Part shown: piece by piece, positions 8,704-18,009 of the stretch | Position numbering within the stretch: position 1 is the stretch's first letter | How the letters are laid out: the number at the start of each line of letters is the position of its first letter | Source: Bacteroidota bacterium | GTDB lineage: Bacteria > Bacteroidota > Bacteroidia > Chitinophagales > Saprospiraceae | Length of the DNA: 64,000 nt | NCBI GenBank assembly: GCA_029781865.1 | Contig: JAKOVW010000081.1 | Coordinates: 1 to 64,000, forward strand | Reading direction: 5' to 3' | Translations under genes and position numbers: made by a program | The notes under the pieces: model-generated | The model's database searches: none | What the model was told of the DNA's origin: nothing | Seen by the model: only the letters and a program-made list of their open reading frames with translations

Positions 8704-9894
8704 ATGTCTTTAACGATCATTTCCATTTTGTGCATCTTGCTACTCCTGGCATATGTGTTTGAGATTAGCTCTGCACTTACCAAAATTCCATCTGTTATAT
8801 TGCTTCTCTTGTTGGGATATGGTATCAGATACATTTCCAATTTATTCAATGTTCAGATTCCGGATCTAAATCCAGTATTACCTGTCCTTGGGACGATAGG
8901 CTTGATTCTGATTGTACTCGAAGGATCTCTGGACCTTGAACTTAACCGTTCTAAACTTAGGATAATTAATAAATCAATCATCAATTCTCTACTCCCGATG
9001 ATTGCATTGGCATTTTTACTGGCATTTCTTTTTCAGTATTTCTACCCTATCAACTTTCAAACTGCATTGATAAACGCCATACCCTTTTGTGTGATTAGCA
9101 GTGCAGTTGCTATCCCGAGTGTAAAAAATTTATCCCTATTTAATAAAGAATTTGTCATATATGAAAGCAGTTTCTCCGATATATTTGGGGTCATTTTTTT
9201 TAACTATATTTCTTTAAACGCCGTATACAATTTAGAATCAATAGGTTCATTCGGCATTCAATTTTTAATTATCATTTTTATCTCATTTATTGCAGTTCTT
9301 GCTTTATCCTTTCTCTTAAGCCGGATTACACATCATATTACGTTCACCCCGATAATTCTGATGGTCATTTTAATTTATGCCATTTCGAAAATGTATCATC
9401 TACCCGCATTGATTTTCATTTTAATCTTCGGGGTTATTCTTGGTAACCTGGATGAACTTAAACGCTTTAACTGGATTAAAGTGTTTCGCCCGGAAAAACT
9501 CGATATAGAAGTTAAAAAATTTACGGAGATCAACGGAGAAGCCACATTCATCATAAGAGCATTGTTCTTCATCTTATTTGGTTATTTAATGGATATCACA
9601 GAAATTTTAAATTCTGAATCCATTCCATGGGCTGTTGTCATTATTTCCAGCCTGCTCATCATTCGATGGATTGCACTGCGGATATCCGGTCTGCCCGCAT
9701 CACCATTGTTGTTTGTTGCCCCAAGAGGATTGATAACTATCTTACTTTATATCAGCATCAGTCCAGAGTTCTCCTTCTCAATAGTAAATAAATCACTGAT
9801 TATTCAAACGATATTACTATCTGTAATCATCATGATGTTTGGACTGATGATTTTTAAAGAGGAAAAAGAGGAACCTGCAATTGCGGATGCCTGA
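8704..9894 (+). CDS. Cation:proton antiporter, CPA superfamily
   Basis: This 396-residue integral membrane protein is made of 11-13 hydrophobic helices, as in Na+/H+ exchangers. The first helix pair (KIPSVILLLLLGYGIR) and GLILIVLEGSLDLEL match the CPA1/CPA2 N-terminal pattern. The unwound-helix segment YESSFSDIFGVIFF carries the catalytic Asp (D159) preceded by Ser, where NhaP-type exchangers have Asn-Asp. The C-terminal helices include APRGLITILL, matching the conserved PRG of CPA exchangers. There is no TrkA-C domain; the protein ends just after the last helix in an acidic tail. The ion is most likely Na+ or K+ against H+. It converges on mnmG with only 36 bp between. Confidence 0.82.
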   Translation: MSLTIISILCILLLLAYVFEISSALTKIPSVILLLLLGYGIRYISNLFNVQIPDLNPVLPVLGTIGLILIVLEGSLDLELNRSKLRIINKSIINSLLPMIALAFLLAFLFQYFYPINFQTALINAIPFCVISSAVAIPSVKNLSLFNKEFVIYESSFSDIFGVIFFNYISLNAVYNLESIGSFGIQFLIIIFISFIAVLALSFLLSRITHHITFTPIILMVILIYAISKMYHLPALIFILIFGVILGNLDELKRFNWIKVFRPEKLDIEVKKFTEINGEATFIIRALFFILFGYLMDITEILNSESIPWAVVIISSLLIIRWIALRISGLPASPLLFVAPRGLITILLYISISPEFSFSIVNKSLIIQTILLSVIIMMFGLMIFKEEKEEPAIADA

Positions 9895-9930
9895 TTTTGT
9901 AAATTGTCTGAAATCCGTTTTATATAATCT

Positions 9931-11796
9931 TTATCTCCCTATATAAACCAATAAAATAGAAATATCAGATGGTGAAACACCACTGATACGGCTTGCCTGA
10001 CCTATTGATGATGGCTTGATTCGGGTGAGTTTGGATTTGGCTTCATTGCTTAACGCTGGAATTGCATGATAATTAAATTCGGAATGCAATTTAACGCCTT
10101 CCAATCTTGACATTTTATCTACCAACTCTTGTTCCTTCTTAATGTATCCTTCATATTTGATATTTATTTCAGCACTCTCCAGTATTTCATCATCAAATTT
10201 GCTGAATTCACTTTCCAATCCTTCGTTAAATTTGCTGAGCGCCTTCAAACTTACATTTGGTCTCGAAAGCAATTGAATCATTTTTGTCTTTAATTCAATG
10301 GGTGATGAATCGATACTTTTCAGATAGTCATTTACCTGATCAGGTGTTAGCGAAATTTGTTGCAAACTGGTTTTAATAAATTGTGTAGCCGCATTTTTTT
10401 GCTGAATCCTTTGAATTCTTGCTTCCATATTTTTCATTCCGATTTTTTCCGCAATCGGAGTTAAGCGAATATCAGCATTATCCTGTCGTAATAATATGCG
10501 GTATTCTGCACGTGATGTAAACATGCGATACGGTTCCTCTGTACCTTTATTTACAAGATCGTCAATCAATACGCCAATATATGCTTCCGACCTCGAAAGC
10601 ACTAAGGGCTCCTTGTCCTTCACCCGCAATGCTGCATTCATTCCGGCCATCATTCCCTGACAAGCAGCTTCCTCATAACCGGTAGTTCCATTTATCTGTC
10701 CTGCAAAAAATAAGTTGTGAATCAAATGTGTTTCCAAACTCAAAGACAATTGCGTAGGAGGAAAATAATCATATTCGATTGCATAGCCTGGACGGAACAT
10801 TTTTACATTTTGCAGGCCGGGTATTTTTTGTAATGCCTTAAACTGAACCTCTTCTGGCAAGGAAGAAGAAAATCCATTGATATAAATTTCATGTGTATCC
10901 CATCCTTCCGGTTCAATAAATAATTGATGCCGGTCGCGATCTGCAAACCGGTCAATTTTATCTTCAATGGAAGGACAATAACGCGGGCCGATTCCCTGAA
11001 TTCTACCGGTGAACATTGGACTCTTTTCAAATCCGGTGCGTAGAATTTCATGTACTTCAGGATTTGTATAGGTTATATGGCAACAAAGTTGTTTGTCGGG
11101 GACATTTGTATCAAGAAAAGAAAATTTCGCCGGATTACTATCACCTTCCTGAATTTCAGTTTGAGAATAATCTATCGATCTTCCATCTAATCTCGGCGGT
11201 GTGCCGGTTTTCATTCGGCCACTTTCAAAACCCAGAGATACCAATTGTTCAGTTATTCCTTTAGCTGCACTTTCTCCGGCGCGTCCACCACCAAATTGTT
11301 TTTCACCGATATGAATTACGCCATTCAAAAATGTTCCATTGGTCAAAACCACTGTATCCCCCTTGATTTCCTGTCCCATCCCTGTAATTACACCTTTAAC
11401 GATATTTCCTTCTACAATTAAAGATTTTACCATATCCTGCCACATATCAATAAGCGGCTGGTCTTCCAATAAATTTCTCCATTTTCGTGCAAACAAATTG
11501 CGGTCACTCTGCGCTCTTGGACTCCACATTGCGGGACCTTTAGATCGATTGAGCATTCTGAATTGCACACGTGTTTCGTCAGTTACTATTCCTGAATAAC
11601 CACCCATTGCATCAATCTCTCTGACGATCTGCCCTTTTGCTACTCCCCCCATCGCAGGATTACAAGACATTTGCGCTATAGTCTGCATATTCATTGTAAT
11701 GAGTATGACACGGCAGCCCATATTGGCTGCTGCAGCTGCTGCTTCACAACCGGCATGTCCTGCTCCGACTACGATGACATCATATTTTGTAAACAT
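9931..11796 (-). CDS. mnmG: tRNA uridine-5-carboxymethylaminomethyl modification enzyme MnmG (GidA)
   Basis: At 621 residues this is the usual MnmG length. The FAD-binding GxGxxG motif reads VVGAGHAGCEAA at residues ~10-21. The family signature CNPAMGGVAKGQIVREIDAMGG, the paired GTPPRLDGRSIDY, and the RAEYRILLRQDNADIRLT signature are all intact. With MnmE it installs the cmnm5 group on U34 of certain tRNAs. The ATG at 11796 gives the standard start before YDVIVVGAGHAG. A TATATTTG -7 box sits 11 bp upstream, which would make a very short leader. It stands alone, with no mnmE neighbour. Confidence 0.97.
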   Translation of the reverse strand: MFTKYDVIVVGAGHAGCEAAAAAANMGCRVILITMNMQTIAQMSCNPAMGGVAKGQIVREIDAMGGYSGIVTDETRVQFRMLNRSKGPAMWSPRAQSDRNLFARKWRNLLEDQPLIDMWQDMVKSLIVEGNIVKGVITGMGQEIKGDTVVLTNGTFLNGVIHIGEKQFGGGRAGESAAKGITEQLVSLGFESGRMKTGTPPRLDGRSIDYSQTEIQEGDSNPAKFSFLDTNVPDKQLCCHITYTNPEVHEILRTGFEKSPMFTGRIQGIGPRYCPSIEDKIDRFADRDRHQLFIEPEGWDTHEIYINGFSSSLPEEVQFKALQKIPGLQNVKMFRPGYAIEYDYFPPTQLSLSLETHLIHNLFFAGQINGTTGYEEAACQGMMAGMNAALRVKDKEPLVLSRSEAYIGVLIDDLVNKGTEEPYRMFTSRAEYRILLRQDNADIRLTPIAEKIGMKNMEARIQRIQQKNAATQFIKTSLQQISLTPDQVNDYLKSIDSSPIELKTKMIQLLSRPNVSLKALSKFNEGLESEFSKFDDEILESAEINIKYEGYIKKEQELVDKMSRLEGVKLHSEFNYHAIPALSNEAKSKLTRIKPSSIGQASRISGVSPSDISILLVYIGR

Positions 11797-11806
11797 AAAA
11801 GGGTTG

Positions 11807-11814
11807 CAAATATA
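11807..11814 (-). promoter_or_regulatory. -7 box TATATTTG upstream of mnmG
   Basis: The minus strand matches TAnnTTTG exactly 11 bp before the mnmG ATG. No clear -33 TTG is seen at the expected distance. Confidence 0.35.
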
Positions 11815-11917
11815 CAGAAAAATTAAGGGTAGAACGTCTCACCAGTTAACGGCAATACCATAACGTCTTATTACATTTTAATCAAAGGTCAATTCAAACA
11901 AATTAAATATGTATTGA

Positions 11918-12616
11918 TCAACCTACCAGGCGGTAACCGACTCCTTTTAGAGTAATCAATTCGACGCTCTCATCATCCTTGAGATATTCTCTGAGTTTGT
12001 TGATATAAACATCCAGATTTCTCGAATTGAAAAAAGAATCATTTCCCCAGATTTCATCCAATATAGTCTTGCGTGTTATGGTCTGATTTAATTTGCCTGA
12101 AAGCAAAAGTAATAGTTCCGTTTCTCTATGTGACATTCGTCTGATATGATTTGCTGAATGCAACTCTTGTCTTAAAGGATAAAACGTATAACCACCAATA
12201 CGAATTAATTCCAATGGCATTGTTCCACTATTTGCATTTACCTGCTGATTACTCATGGCCAACAGATTTTTAATCCTCACAATGAGCTCTTCCATGCTGA
12301 ATGGTTTGCGAATGTAATCATTACCACCTGATGCAAATCCTTTTAATACATCCTCCGTTTGGTTTTTTGCAGTTAAATATAAAATCGGAATTTCCTTTTG
12401 TATTGCCCGTATTTCCTGTCCGATGGTAAATCCATCTTTGTGAGGCAACATTACATCGAGTACACAAACATCGGGCAAATAAGACTTAAATTCTGAAACT
12501 GCATTCAAACCACTTGTAATCATTTTCACTTCAAACTCCCTGCTTTCCAAAGATTCCTTGACTATTTTTCCTAATGAGGGCTCGTCTTCTACGTAAAATA
12601 GTTTGATCCTATTCAT
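11918..12616 (-). CDS. OmpR/PhoB-family response regulator
   Basis: Receiver domain at residues ~1-120: acidic pair in YVEDEPS, phospho-acceptor Asp in CVLDVMLPHKDG, switch Thr in LYLTAK, and Lys in YIRKPFS. The winged-helix DNA-binding domain follows, with SHRETELLLLL, TRKTILDEIWG and SRNLDVYINKLR, ending in LKGVGYRLVG. The ATG at 12616 gives MNRIKLFYVEDE; a TTG two codons earlier (12622) is less likely. It lies 9 bp after the histidine kinase gene, clearly the same transcript. This type resembles Bacteroides RprY. The phased TTAACC repeats upstream of the kinase and the GLPGLI gene are plausible targets. Confidence 0.93.
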   Translation of the reverse strand: MNRIKLFYVEDEPSLGKIVKESLESREFEVKMITSGLNAVSEFKSYLPDVCVLDVMLPHKDGFTIGQEIRAIQKEIPILYLTAKNQTEDVLKGFASGGNDYIRKPFSMEELIVRIKNLLAMSNQQVNANSGTMPLELIRIGGYTFYPLRQELHSANHIRRMSHRETELLLLLSGKLNQTITRKTILDEIWGNDSFFNSRNLDVYINKLREYLKDDESVELITLKGVGYRLVG

Positions 12617-12625
12617 AGTCAATCA

Positions 12626-14068
12626 TTAAGAATTGGAAGCAGAAGGTATTTTAATCATAAATGTAGTTCCCACTTCAGGAATGCTTTCCAGAGTAATCGT
12701 CCCACCTAGTTCATTCACCACCTGTGCAACAAAACTTAAACCAAGTCCATGCCCTTTCACATTGTGCACATTGCCCTGTGGCACCCTGTAGAATTTATCA
12801 AAAACATGTTTCTGATGTTCTTCAGGAATTCCAATTCCATTATCCCGGATGGCTAAAATTAGAAATGAATGTTCCCTGCTCAATTCAATATGAATAAACG
12901 GATGAGGCTTATTATTGTATTTCATTGCGTTATCGAGCAAATTATACAACAGGCCATCGACACGTTGTTTATCGCCAAATATGACAAACTCTGTACCTAC
13001 ACTGTGCAATTTTACTTCAACGTTTAATTTTTCGAATTGCAACTTTAAGGTATTGAGTATTTCTTCAATCGTTTGCTTCAGGTCCATTCTGTCCATTTGA
13101 TTTACCAGAAGTTCTTTTTCAAATTGTGAAATATTCAAAACCTTATCCACCAGCAAGGATAACCGTTTTAATTCATTTTTGGAGATATCCAAATATTCCT
13201 CTTTACGCCCGAGGTCTTCCATTCCTTTGAAATCATGCAAAGCTTCCAGGGCTACACTTACTGTTGCAATCGGAGTTTTTAGCTCATGCGTAATATTTTG
13301 AATGAAATCATTTTTCAGATTTAACAGCATTTTTTCAGCTGCAAGAGTTTTGTAAACTATATAAAATGCAAATGCCACACAAAAAAATAACAGAATGGAG
13401 AATATCAATTCTGCAATAATTTTTTTGAATACCAAAAAACCATATTTATCAATATTGACGATATAGCGATCTCCTGTTGAAATATCCGTATAAGAACCCG
13501 TTACCGCATTTTCATTAGTATGATTACTATGATCACTTACTTTTTGAATGGTATAAGTCACAGGCAATTTGGCTGCTTCCATATTCTTCCTGAAATTGTC
13601 TTCCAACTCCTTCAGAAAATCGATTGCGATCCGCAATACTTTACAGCTATCATTTGATTTTATGCTATCCTGATCCATAGCTATAAACATGGCAACCGAA
13701 CCTTCGAGTTGATTGAGGTCACGGGATGTTTCTTCATGTTTGACTTCAATTTGAAATTTACTTTCATCCAGGGTCATATCATGATCTGCAATACTGATGA
13801 CTGACTTCACTTTCAGAGAATCTTTTTTCATTCTTGGCAGGCGCATATGACCCATAACTGTACTATCCGATCGCATGACAATTCTATTCAGTACTCCACC
13901 TTCTATTTTCCGTATGGAGTTAACGAAAAGATAGCCTACCTCCTTCTGTACATCTGTCTTCTCTTTTTTATATGCACTAACTAAAAACAAGATCAGAAAG
14001 CCAGCCAAAAACAGGAGGCTCAGCACCATTAAAAGAATGGCTACTATTTGTTTGCGATCTTTTTTCAT
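12626..14068 (-). CDS. Membrane sensor histidine kinase
   Basis: This 480-residue kinase has one N-terminal TM helix (IVAILLMVLSLLFLAGFLIL region), a periplasmic sensor of ~190 residues and a second TM (FSILLFFCVAFAFYIVY). HisKA and HATPase_c domains follow. Visible boxes are H (HELKTPIATVSVALEAL), N (LLDNAMKYN), G1 (DNGIGIPEEHQ) and G2 (GHGLGLSF). It is the first gene of a two-gene operon with the response regulator. It is divergent from the GLPGLI/outer-membrane-barrel operon, so envelope stress or barrel function is a reasonable stimulus, but the sensor domain shows no recognisable ligand fold. Confidence 0.93.
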   Translation of the reverse strand: MKKDRKQIVAILLMVLSLLFLAGFLILFLVSAYKKEKTDVQKEVGYLFVNSIRKIEGGVLNRIVMRSDSTVMGHMRLPRMKKDSLKVKSVISIADHDMTLDESKFQIEVKHEETSRDLNQLEGSVAMFIAMDQDSIKSNDSCKVLRIAIDFLKELEDNFRKNMEAAKLPVTYTIQKVSDHSNHTNENAVTGSYTDISTGDRYIVNIDKYGFLVFKKIIAELIFSILLFFCVAFAFYIVYKTLAAEKMLLNLKNDFIQNITHELKTPIATVSVALEALHDFKGMEDLGRKEEYLDISKNELKRLSLLVDKVLNISQFEKELLVNQMDRMDLKQTIEEILNTLKLQFEKLNVEVKLHSVGTEFVIFGDKQRVDGLLYNLLDNAMKYNNKPHPFIHIELSREHSFLILAIRDNGIGIPEEHQKHVFDKFYRVPQGNVHNVKGHGLGLSFVAQVVNELGGTITLESIPEVGTTFMIKIPSASNS

Positions 14069-14080
14069 CTATTCAGAATG

Positions 14081-14088
14081 CAAAAGTA
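14081..14088 (-). promoter_or_regulatory. -7 box TACTTTTG for the kinase operon
   Basis: Exact TAnnTTTG match on the minus strand, 12 bp before the kinase ATG. It lies in the same 134-bp divergent region as the TTAACC repeats. Confidence 0.4.
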
Positions 14089-14115
14089 AGCCGTAAGTAC
14101 TAAACATTGCTGCGC

Positions 14116-14153
14116 TTTAACCTTAATTAACCTTGTATCAAGATTGTTTAACC
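14116..14153 (+). promoter_or_regulatory. Three helically phased TTAACC repeats, putative response-regulator operator
   Basis: TTAACC occurs at 14117-14122, 14127-14132 and 14148-14153. The steps are 10 and 31-10=21 bp, i.e. one and two helical turns, in direct orientation. OmpR/PhoB-family regulators bind direct repeats with this phasing. The site lies between the divergent kinase and GLPGLI genes and just upstream of the GLPGLI -7 box, so autoregulation and control of the barrel operon are both possible. Confidence 0.5.
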
Positions 14154-14155
14154 TG

Positions 14156-14182
14156 TTTGTAAAAGACGACCCTCTACCTTTG
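14156..14182 (+). promoter_or_regulatory. Candidate promoter of the GLPGLI operon
   Basis: The -7 box TACCTTTG (14175-14182) matches TAnnTTTG exactly. A TTTG at 14156-14159 lies 15 nt upstream, a little shorter than the usual 17-20 nt. It ends 20 bp before the ATG at 14203. Confidence 0.45.
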
Positions 14183-14202
14183 AACCAACAAAAAAATTAA
14201 TT

Positions 14203-14955
14203 ATGAAAAATTGGTATCTATTTATTCTTGCATTATGTCCTTTTATTTCAATGGCGCAAAAAACGTCCGGAGAAATAAAATTTCAGGAATCCATTAAACT
14301 CAATATTGATCTGCCGGAAGGAAACGAGGCCCTTAAGAAAAACATTCCGCCCAGTCAGAATTTTTCCAAGGTCCTTTTATTTAATGAATCGGAATCCTAT
14401 TATAAAGATGATGGTGCTAATGAAGACCTGGAAATCAATCATGAGGAGAACGGAAATGAAATGCAAATCGTCATGAAGAAGCCGGAGAATAATGTATATA
14501 CGGATCAAAAAAATAATTCATTGATTCAATCTACAGAGTTCTTTGGTAAATACTTCCTCATTACCGGAGATCTGAAATCAAAAAAATGGAAATTGACCGG
14601 AGAGCAAAAACAAATTCTCGACTATACTTGTCAGAAAGCAGTGCTCATGGATACTGCTCAACAGGTGGTAGCCTGGTTTACTTCCCAAATACCAGTGCAT
14701 GGCGGTCCAAATGGCTATTGCAATTTACCCGGAATGATTCTCCGCGTAGAAGCTGAAAATGGTAACAGAACCATTACTGCTACTAAAGTAAATTTCAAGC
14801 CAGTTAAAAATGATGAAATAGTCAAACCTTCCAAAGGCAAGAAAGTAACTTCTGAAGAGTTCAGTAAAATCCGCGATGAAAAACTTAAAGAAATGGGTAT
14901 GGTTAGTGGTAAAGGAGGAGCCGTTAAAATGATCATACGGGAAGATAGAAATTAA
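14203..14955 (+). CDS. GLPGLI family secreted protein
   Basis: This 250-residue protein has a signal peptide (MKNWYLFILALCPFISMAQ). The family motif that names GLPGLI proteins appears as YCNLPGMILRVE at about residue 173-184, preceded by the conserved VVAWFTSQIPVHGGP. The C-terminal part is charged and lysine-rich. The family is Bacteroidota-specific, periplasmic, and commonly encoded beside a carboxypeptidase-regulatory-domain outer-membrane barrel, exactly as here. No biochemical role is established that I can cite. It is divergent from a two-component system. Confidence 0.88.
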   Translation: MKNWYLFILALCPFISMAQKTSGEIKFQESIKLNIDLPEGNEALKKNIPPSQNFSKVLLFNESESYYKDDGANEDLEINHEENGNEMQIVMKKPENNVYTDQKNNSLIQSTEFFGKYFLITGDLKSKKWKLTGEQKQILDYTCQKAVLMDTAQQVVAWFTSQIPVHGGPNGYCNLPGMILRVEAENGNRTITATKVNFKPVKNDEIVKPSKGKKVTSEEFSKIRDEKLKEMGMVSGKGGAVKMIIREDRN

Positions 14956-15121
14956 ATTACTACATAAAATTACGTTTTGATTTTCAAATCAAGGTTGAAT
15001 GCATCCTGATGATGCAGCTTAGTTTATCTGTAAGATCAAACGAATCTGCGTCATCCATGCATCGTATTGAAAAAGTTTGTAGCCACTGTAATTGATTCCC
15101 TCTTTTTTATATTCCATAATT

Positions 15122-17902
15122 ATGCGATATACTTTCTCTATTATCTTACTATTTGCCTGTGTCATTGTCCATTCTCAATCAGGTCGGATCATTGGCAAAA
15201 TAGTGGACACCACAAATGCGGCACTTGATCATGCATCCGTGATTGTATTGGATCAAGCCGATTCGAGTATGTTGTATTTTGCTCAAAGTGATAAGCAAGG
15301 CAATTTCTCTATTGACCAGGTGTCATCCGGGAAGTATTTGTTACAGCTTAGTTACACCGGGTTTTTACAATACTGGAAGAAAATAGAAGTTCACAAGGAT
15401 GAAGAGCTCCAATTAGGTAATATCATCCTGCAAACACAAAATTATCTATTACCGGTAATGGAAATTAAAGGAGAACATAGCCCGATTAAATTTGGCAGAG
15501 ATACTGTGGAATACAATGCTTCGTCTTTTAAAACGCAATCCGGCGATGTGGTTGAAGATTTGTTGAAAAAACTTCCCGGTATAGAAGTAGATCGTGATGG
15601 TTCCGTAAAAGCATATGGAGAAAAAGTGCAAAATGTTTTAGTAGATGGTAAAGAATTTTTTGGTAAGGATACCAAAATTGCTACAAAAAATCTAGAAGCA
15701 GATGCAGTTGACAAAGTACAGGTATTCGATAAAAAGTCAGATCAGGCGGCCTTTACCGGCGTAGACGATGGCAGGGAAGAAAAAACGATAAATCTCCAGT
15801 TAAAAGAAGACAAGAAAAATGGTTACTTTGGAAACGCCAATGGAGGTGCAGGAACAAAAGAACGCTATTCAGCTAAAGCAAATCTCAACCGTTTTTCTGC
15901 AGGATCCCGATTCTCATTTATTGGCACTGCAAATAATATCAATGAACAGGGTTTCTCTATTCAGGAATACATAGATTTCATGGGAGGTATTGGCGCATTT
16001 ATGTCAGGGGGTGGTGGTCGTGTGAAAATTGAATTGAATGATAACTCAGGTATTCCTTTACAGGGTTCCGGCCAGGTTGCAGGTATTCAGAATTCTACAG
16101 CAGGAGGAATTAATTACTCCAAGGATCTATCTGAGAAAACAGAATTGACAGGTAGTTTTTTCCACAATTCATTTAACAATACTCTTTCCGATCAAGTCTA
16201 CAGACAAAACATCAACGTCAATTCAATCTTCAATACTTCTGAAGACAAACAACAATATTCCAAAAGCAACAGTCAATCCATTAATCTTTATCTAAAACAC
16301 AAATTAGATTCCACTCAAAACCTCATCTTCCGTTTAAATGGTTCACGATCTGATTTAAAACTGGATAATGCCTTGCATTCTTCAACATTTGAAACAGCAA
16401 ATTCCCTGATTAATGAAAATCGAAGTAACTATCATCTCGAAGGAAATAATGATCAAATCAATGCATCTCTTTCATGGTTAAAAAAATTGGGGAAACCGGG
16501 GCGATCACTGGTTAGCCGATTATCCGGAAAATGGCAAAATAATCAACGCGATGGCAGGCTGATGTCTCAAACGTACTATTATCTTTTTTCCAACATCCCG
16601 GATAGTATCCTGCAGCGACAAGATCTGAATGACAAAGCGATGAACTATGAAGGCTCAATAAGTTATACGGAACCATTAGGCAGAAAGAAATATACAGAAT
16701 TCAATTATATGCATTCCAATTTCAGACATCAGACCAAAAATGATTATTTTGATATAACAGATAACCAGATAGAATTTAAAAATGACTTGCTTTCCAAAGC
16801 ATATGAAAGCAATTATTCTTACAATAGCGCCGGTTTTAACTTCCTGATCAATAAGAAGAAATACCATTTTACAGCCGGCATGAAATTGCAATATTCTTCC
16901 CTGAATGGAACCCTGCAAAATGTCTCCGGAAATGCCATTACTAAAGATTACAGGACAGTGCTTCCTGCTGTTTTTGGGGAATATCAATTGGGACCGGCTC
17001 ATCATATCAACTTCGATTATCAAACTACATTGCAAGAGCCCTCTATTGAACAGTTGCAACCAACAACAAACAATTCAGATCCGTTAAATACCTATAAAGG
17101 AAATCCTGATTTAAATCCGGAATATATCCACGAGTTGAATGCTACTTATTTTCTTTATGATCAATTTAATTTTACCAGTTTGTTCGCAAGTTTAAATGCA
17201 TCATATACGCAAGACCGGATAACCGAAATCGTTGATATTGACTCTGCATTCAGGAGGGTAATTCAACCGGTTAATGTTCCTTTTGATAAAAGCATTCGCG
17301 CAGGAATTGATTTTAGCACACCTATACGTCCACTTAAAATTAATGCTCGCATCCGACTTGCTTCGGGTATTTCAAGTGGAATATTATACGTTAATGAGGA
17401 GAAAAATGAAATCACCAGATTGAAACACAATCTGAATTTTTCCCTGGAAAACCGAAATAAAGATATTCTGGATCTGCTTGTTGGCTGGAAGTATTCTGAC
17501 AATAAAACGAATTATTCAATAAGCACCATAAATAATCAGCAATTTAACGAGACAGCATTATATGCTGACTTTACCCTGACAGCAATTCATAAATTTACGC
17601 TTAAGTCTAATTTTGAATATCATTCTTACCGCTCCTCTTTCTTTAAGGAAAACCTTGTTGTCCCTCTTTGGGAAATTAGTATTTCACGATTTTTTCTCAA
17701 GGACAATAAATTAAAACTTCAACTTAAAATCTTTGATGTGTTGAATGAAAATAAAGGAATACGAAGAACAAGCCAGCTGAATTATATACAGGAGGAGCAT
17801 AGTAATGTCCTTGGAAGATATGCCATGCTTCAAATCGGATACGCTATACGAGGATTTTCTTCCGGTAAAAAGAATGGTATTGAAATCAATCTGGAAAGAT
17901 GA
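15122..17902 (+). CDS. Outer-membrane beta-barrel protein with carboxypeptidase-regulatory-like domain (TonB-receptor-like)
   Basis: About 926 residues. I chose the ATG at 15122 because it starts directly at a signal peptide (RYTFSIILLFACVIVHSQ); an ATG ten codons earlier would add an unlikely extension. Residues ~20-110 are a CarboxypepD_reg-like beta-sandwich (GRIIGKIVDTTNAALDHASV). A plug-like segment follows (DVVEDLLKKLPGIEVDRDG, VLVDGKEFFG), then a long barrel with alternating beta strands to the C-terminus. No TonB box was identified. It follows the GLPGLI gene by ~165 bp and probably shares its regulation. Substrate unknown. Confidence 0.88.
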   Translation: MRYTFSIILLFACVIVHSQSGRIIGKIVDTTNAALDHASVIVLDQADSSMLYFAQSDKQGNFSIDQVSSGKYLLQLSYTGFLQYWKKIEVHKDEELQLGNIILQTQNYLLPVMEIKGEHSPIKFGRDTVEYNASSFKTQSGDVVEDLLKKLPGIEVDRDGSVKAYGEKVQNVLVDGKEFFGKDTKIATKNLEADAVDKVQVFDKKSDQAAFTGVDDGREEKTINLQLKEDKKNGYFGNANGGAGTKERYSAKANLNRFSAGSRFSFIGTANNINEQGFSIQEYIDFMGGIGAFMSGGGGRVKIELNDNSGIPLQGSGQVAGIQNSTAGGINYSKDLSEKTELTGSFFHNSFNNTLSDQVYRQNINVNSIFNTSEDKQQYSKSNSQSINLYLKHKLDSTQNLIFRLNGSRSDLKLDNALHSSTFETANSLINENRSNYHLEGNNDQINASLSWLKKLGKPGRSLVSRLSGKWQNNQRDGRLMSQTYYYLFSNIPDSILQRQDLNDKAMNYEGSISYTEPLGRKKYTEFNYMHSNFRHQTKNDYFDITDNQIEFKNDLLSKAYESNYSYNSAGFNFLINKKKYHFTAGMKLQYSSLNGTLQNVSGNAITKDYRTVLPAVFGEYQLGPAHHINFDYQTTLQEPSIEQLQPTTNNSDPLNTYKGNPDLNPEYIHELNATYFLYDQFNFTSLFASLNASYTQDRITEIVDIDSAFRRVIQPVNVPFDKSIRAGIDFSTPIRPLKINARIRLASGISSGILYVNEEKNEITRLKHNLNFSLENRNKDILDLLVGWKYSDNKTNYSISTINNQQFNETALYADFTLTAIHKFTLKSNFEYHSYRSSFFKENLVVPLWEISISRFFLKDNKLKLQLKIFDVLNENKGIRRTSQLNYIQEEHSNVLGRYAMLQIGYAIRGFSSGKKNGIEINLER

Positions 17903-18009
17903 TTTAGGCCTAAAACTTAAAAACGGCTTAATAAGATTTATTCAGGGCATTGGGCAATTAATTCCTGAAATAGCTACTTTTGGTTTTTAAATCAAGAAAC
18001 CAAGTAATT

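Noticed and set aside
16676-17059. Minus-strand frame inside the barrel gene
   Set aside because: Antisense to an outer-membrane barrel with continuous beta-strand pattern.
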